Source: Rutstroemia sp. NJR-2017a BVV2 (lineage: Eukaryota > Ascomycota > Leotiomycetes > Helotiales > Rutstroemiaceae). From it: 64,000 nt of DNA. The translations under genes were made by a program, and so were the position numbers. Below are positions 59,401-64,000 of the stretch, piece by piece. Every line of letters starts with the position of its first letter. Position 1 is the first letter of the stretch. The notes beneath the pieces are model-generated. The model made no database searches. It saw only the letters and a program-made list of their open reading frames with translations, and was not told the origin of the DNA. Where the stretch lies: contig NJPS01000079.1 of the NCBI GenBank assembly GCA_002946415.1, forward strand, positions 1,240,001-1,304,000, read 5' to 3'.

Positions 59401-61264
59401 ATTTTCGCTAAATACAAGTTATAGTAAGTTAAATAAGTATTTGTAGTTAATATTTCTATAATTGCTTAGAGATTACAAATAAATATTATAAATCTAGATA
59501 ACCTTTAAACTTGATAAGAGCTTTATTATATATAAATCCTTATTCTAAATCTTATATTTCCAGCTTTCTCTTTTAATAACTTTATTTATAAATAAGTAAC
59601 TTCTCTATTTGCTTTTATATATCGGAATATAGATTACTAAGTTCAGATAGTATATACTATTTTCGTAGTTTAGCTAAGATTCCTATATTGCTATTATTAT
59701 TATTTCTTTCTTCTTATAGAATAATAATTTTATTATTTCCTTATTCTTATATATATTATATTGTAGAATTGAGAACTTATTTATTACTAATCAGTTACTT
59801 CTATACTTATCTCGATACTCTAAGTAGATCTAAAAGTATTTAGTAAACTTGATATTATATTTAGCTAGATATTCAAATTAAGGCCTAAGAAGAACTTACT
59901 AATTAAAGCTATTCTAGTTATATCTATTATATTTACTACTAATAGTTTTCTCTTATAATATATCTATTTACAGTTTACAATTATAAATTCAGGCTTAGTT
60001 ATATTATTCGAGTTTGGGATAAACTATCTATTTACTTGGAAACCAAATTGAAACCGAAATTTATTTACTAAGTATTTTCTCTCTCTTTTTGTATATACTT
60101 AGATAACTTTATATTGATCTTATTAATTATATAGATAGATTTTATCAATTATACTATATTCTACTATATTATAACTTATATAGTTCTTAACTATTACTAA
60201 TCCTATAATTGAATATAACTTAATATTATATCTTATATCTATATATTATATATAGTATTTTTAAGTAATAGTATATTACTTTATTCTATAACTATATTTC
60301 TGATATTTGAAATATTGCAAAGTTAGTACTTCTTTAATATATCATTCAATTAATAGAAATATACTATTCTATAATATTCTCTAATTGATTATTTTGTTTA
60401 TCTTCTTATTAGTACTAAAGCTAAATATCAATATTATACTTTCTTTATTCTTATTAATTCTAATAACTATTATATACTTTATTTGTAATCTAGGATTTTG
60501 CTTTTCTATTTCTTCAAGAAATTAGCTATTTATAAACTCTATAACTATTTATCTAGATACTCTGAATATTACTATATCTATTATCTATTTCTTATTTTTG
60601 ATATCTTTGTTAAATACTTTCTTTAGCTCTACTCTATTTTATTACTTCGTTTTGGCTTTCTTAATAGTAAATACCAATACTACTTTTTCTTCTAAAAATA
60701 TATAGATTCTTTATATTATCTCTTTATTTACTATCTAGTTGATCTTCTTTATTAGAATCTTGCTTGGTTTTATAAATATAGTTTTATCTTTTACTATAAA
60801 TAGTATTTTATATTCTTTATATACTAGTAAACTATTTTTAGCTATATTAGCCTAAGTTCTTTTTGATTTCTTATATAAAATATTTCTCTTTTCTTTCTTG
60901 AACTCTATAAATATCTCTTCTATATATTTATAAAGTACTTATTTTCTATTTTGATTTCTTTATCTTTTTACTAACTTTTGGATTATATCTTATACTTTCT
61001 TTTCCTTTTTTATAAACTTGAGTTTTGTAAAGATCTTGCTTATAATCTCTATTTCCGTTTTCTCTTTCTTTTCTATATATATTTTTCTTATATCAGTTTC
61101 GTATTTATATATCTCCATCTATATTAGTAAGCTCGAAACCATTACTACTTCTATAGTTAGTATTATATCAAGCTATAGTTTATTAACTTATAAGTTTGCT
61201 AAACTTCTAAATCTAATATTGGGATTAATTATTATTTACAATTGATTTCGAAAATTGCGAAAAT

Positions 61265-64000
61265 TGATTATAAATATTTATTATTATTTAGTATCTTTTT
61301 AAATACTTTATTTGGAATTAATTTTGTTATAATATTAACTAGATTATTATTTTCTTTAATTTATTATATTTTAGCTAGCTCTTACTATTTATATAATTAT
61401 TGTAATATTATAATATCAATTATTAAATATTTCTCTTTAGTTATTCTAAACTTAACTAGATAATTATATAAGTTATATAAATCGATATATACTATAATTG
61501 GTAATACTAGTAGATATAACTATTTTAGAATTATATCAAGTATTTGATTTATAATAATAGTTATATCGATATTAGCAATTATTATATAGATTTTGGAAAT
61601 AAGGATATTTCTAGTAATATATTTATTCTTAATATTATTCCAATATATAAAGTTGTTTTTTATTTTAAATACTTCGATTATATATTCTTTAGTTATTATA
61701 AAAATAACGAATTTTATTTATAAGCTAAGATCTTTATTATTAATAAATAAACTATTAATATATATAAAGAATTTAGTATAATTTAGATTTAGAGATATAT
61801 AATATAATTCTTTTTCTGAATTATCTATTTACTATTAGAGATATTTATTAAATACTTATATATTATTATTTATAGGTTTCTGATATTGAATTATAACTAA
61901 AAAATCAAAATTAGTTTCTAACTAATATATATTTAAGAAATAAGTATCTTTAATATATTATTTATAGTAGTTATTTATATATTGTTTAGATATTAGTTTA
62001 ACTATCTTGATTTTCTAGTTTTATCTTTTCTATATAATTAATAGCTTATTACTTTCTTGAATTAAATAGTATTTATTGAAGATTAGAGAATTTATAGATA
62101 TAAATATTTCTATTAGCTTTGTAATAAAACTAATTTTTTTTAATTTTTATATCTCTTTATTATAGAATATTTTATTTCTTAGAATAAATATATTATCGGT
62201 TTATAAGATAATTATTATAAATACTTTTTATAAAGTAGTAATTAAGAGATATAGATTATATAAAGATATTTCTATATCAAACTTTTTATAGTAGTATATA
62301 TAGTATATAACTTATTAATATATACCTATTTCTATTATATTATATAGAAATTTGTAGATAATTATTATTATTTCTTTAAGATACTAATATTTAATCTATT
62401 TTAGTAATCTAGCAATAATTATATAAGTTAGTTTGGTAATCGATTATAGATATATTTATATAATATTATATATATTTATTTTTATTTCTTATACTTGGAA
62501 TATAAAGATTAATATTTCTAATAAATATTAACTTAATCTCTATACTATAGATATTTATATAAAAATACTTTCTTTATCTTAGTTATTATATTTTTATATT
62601 ATAAATTTGCTCTTCTTATATAAAGTTGATATTGTTTTTCTCTTTACCTTATTAACTAATCTAGTATTAAAGATATATTTTTTATATATAACTGGATTAT
62701 ATTATACTATTTCGAAGATATTATAGATAATTAAGTTATCAATTTCTATTTATTAAGAGAGCTTGAAGAATATTCTTATTATAGTAATAGTATCTTATAT
62801 ATATAATTACTATATTAGATTATAGTTACTTTGCTTTTTTTTTATTAAGAATATTTCTATATATCAGAATAAGATAATAATTTATAAGATTAGTTTCTAG
62901 GAAGCTATTATATTATTTTTTTTGTAACTAAGTTAAGTAAAAGAGAGTTTAGTTTCAATTTGATATTCTAGAAACTCTTTTAAATAAAAGAATTTAATAG
63001 ATATTATTTTAAAGTAGATCGGATTTACTAGTATCTATATAATTCTATCTTCTTTTTCTATACTAATAAATTTAAACAATCCTATTTATCTACTTTTTTC
63101 TCTATAAATATATATATCTGATTAAAGAAAGAGATTAATTAGATTAAAGATTTATAAACTATTCCTAACTTCTAATATATTCTTTATCTATTATTGAATA
63201 TTATATTTTCTAATTTCTATTATTGCTTTATCGATTATATCTATTTATATATATATAGATAGTAATAAAACTGATTAATAGTTAAGTTAGGAATAGATAC
63301 TAAAAACTAAAAAAGTAGATATTAGTTTATTTAGATTTATTATATTATTGATTATCTTAATAGTTATTTATAATATATTATTTCAAGAGATTTATTTGTT
63401 TTATAGTTCTTTATTCAAAATCTTGTATATTTGATAAAAAGAGATATAATAATATTCGATTTTATCTATACTATTATATACTTTAACTAATATCTTCTTT
63501 ATTTCGGAATCTATAATATATATATTTTGCTAGAACTTATTAGATACAAAGTTGGTTTTTATATTATATATAATATAATCTAATAGTTTCTAATATATAT
63601 CAATTTAGTATATATATATAGTATTCTATATAGTTTTTACTAAAATATTCTTTAAGAAATATATTATATTAAATATAGTTATTTTATCTATAAAGTAAAA
63701 TACTAATATACTTCCTAAGTATATAATATCGATAATAATAATATAATTGAAATCGATATTATCTTTAATTATAAATTTGAATCTACTTAATAACTTAATA
63801 TATAACTAATAGTATCTATAGTATTTGATAAAGTATTCAAATATATATATATTAATATCTTTTTACTTTGCTTTCTCTAATAATAGTAATAACTTATATA
63901 TAGATAAGTATCCGAAATATCAATATAATTACTTTAACTTTTTTTCTATTATATATATTTATATAATTACTTCTTCTTTCTTTAGAAATATCTAAAGATA
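61265..64000 (-). mobile_element. Ty1/copia element, 3' part (RIP-mutated), runs off the window
   Basis: Minus-strand translation gives, from right to left in the window, an RT block with SLYNLYLLITTL and TDNIFIL (about 62,300-62,190; family STYDPCLLIT.., QTDDTL.L) and then an RNase H end with VYIDLYNLYNYLVKFRITKE and KLIPNKVF (about 61,480-61,290; family CTDS.SLYECLVKLGTTKE.., DAMTKASPNKAL). This order and these signatures are specific to Pseudoviridae/Ty1-copia. Numerous stops. The LINE copy 4 5' end abuts its C-terminus. The 5' portion and LTRs lie beyond 64,000. Confidence 0.75.

Larger units (their letters stand above)
48660..61263 (-). mobile_element. LINE copy 4, near full length, interrupted by gypsy B
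   Basis: Reverse complement carries the same motifs as LINE copy 1, better preserved: endonuclease IIIGNFNLHYLL (about 59,400-59,365), RT active site GFIDNIYLIVI (about 57,750-57,720), and NWKVYIK further on (family LDTKLNWK). The 3' end has an (AAAT)n-like tail near 48,660-48,680. The 3' untranslated region is split by gypsy B: sequence left of 48,714 and right of 56,437 together match the uninterrupted 3' end at 43,660-43,730. Deducting gypsy B gives about 4.87 kb, in agreement with copy 1. The 5' end is near 61,263 next to copia sequence. Confidence 0.8.

Noticed and set aside
32086..64000. Possible mitochondrial DNA, because of extreme AT content
   Set aside because: No mitochondrial genes, rRNA or tRNA; instead LTRs, target duplications and reverse transcriptase remnants with RIP-type changes.

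Overview
The window looks like nuclear DNA of a filamentous ascomycete (Pezizomycotina; a leotiomycete-like genome is plausible but not provable here). The evidence is short 47-120 bp GT..AG introns, two HET-domain genes, a microsomal cytochrome P450, a DUF3632-like gene, and a sharp two-compartment composition. Bases 1 to about 32,085 have ordinary base composition. Bases about 32,086 to 64,000 are extremely AT-rich, with TpA replacing CpA/TpG, as expected for DNA hit by repeat-induced point mutation (RIP).

Left compartment: 1-1,480 is a field of degenerate tandem repeats (units near 10, 17 and 30 bp), followed by an ACA-rich repeat near 1,650-1,830. 1,900-6,100 has no gene I can support. 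6,165-6,745 is a small decayed coiled-coil gene (-). 7,124-11,221 is an intact 1,365-aa superfamily 1 (UPF1-like) helicase (-) whose C-terminal third carries two in-frame tandem repeat arrays. 11,336-13,374 is a decayed gene (-) built of 20-aa repeats. 14,351-15,904 is an intact intronless P450 (+). 16,154-16,600 is part of a spliced unknown gene (-). 18,218-18,386 is a short TIR element with 8-bp flanking repeats. 19,739-21,844 (-) and 22,720-25,009 (+, three exons) are HET-domain genes arranged head to head around a strong hairpin. 25,684-26,612 is a two-exon DUF3632-like gene. 26,886-29,750 is a ten-exon SGNH esterase / FG-GAP gene broken by a nonsense codon, a frameshift and a foreign 3' end. 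29,845-30,300 is a non-LTR retrotransposon fragment. 30,349-32,085 is a pseudogene split by a 491-bp hAT-like non-autonomous transposon.

Right compartment: a nested graveyard of retrotransposons. Ty3/gypsy A (+; gag about 33,700-34,383, protease and RT 40,602-42,985) is interrupted by LINE copy 1 (34,390-40,595, A19 tail, CAAACT target duplication). LINE copy 1 is itself interrupted by a 1,380-bp LTR element with 185-bp LTRs and a perfect GTATT duplication. LINE fragments 2 and 3 follow, then a second gypsy (C, -, 44,966-48,659). A near full-length LINE copy 4 (-, 48,660 to about 61,263) contains a complete chromodomain Ty3/gypsy (B, -, 48,714-56,437) with paired LTRs, polypurine tract, CCHC remnant, RT, integrase and chromodomain. 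A Ty1/copia element (-) runs from about 61,265 off the right edge. All copies carry RIP-type stops and catalytic-residue changes, so none can be autonomous.

No multi-gene pathway or operon-like system is visible. The unifying theme is a gene-bearing segment decaying at the edge of a RIP-silenced heterochromatic block: genes near the boundary are broken, those further away are intact. Coordinates of introns and element ends were read by eye. Family names rest on motifs, not on searches.
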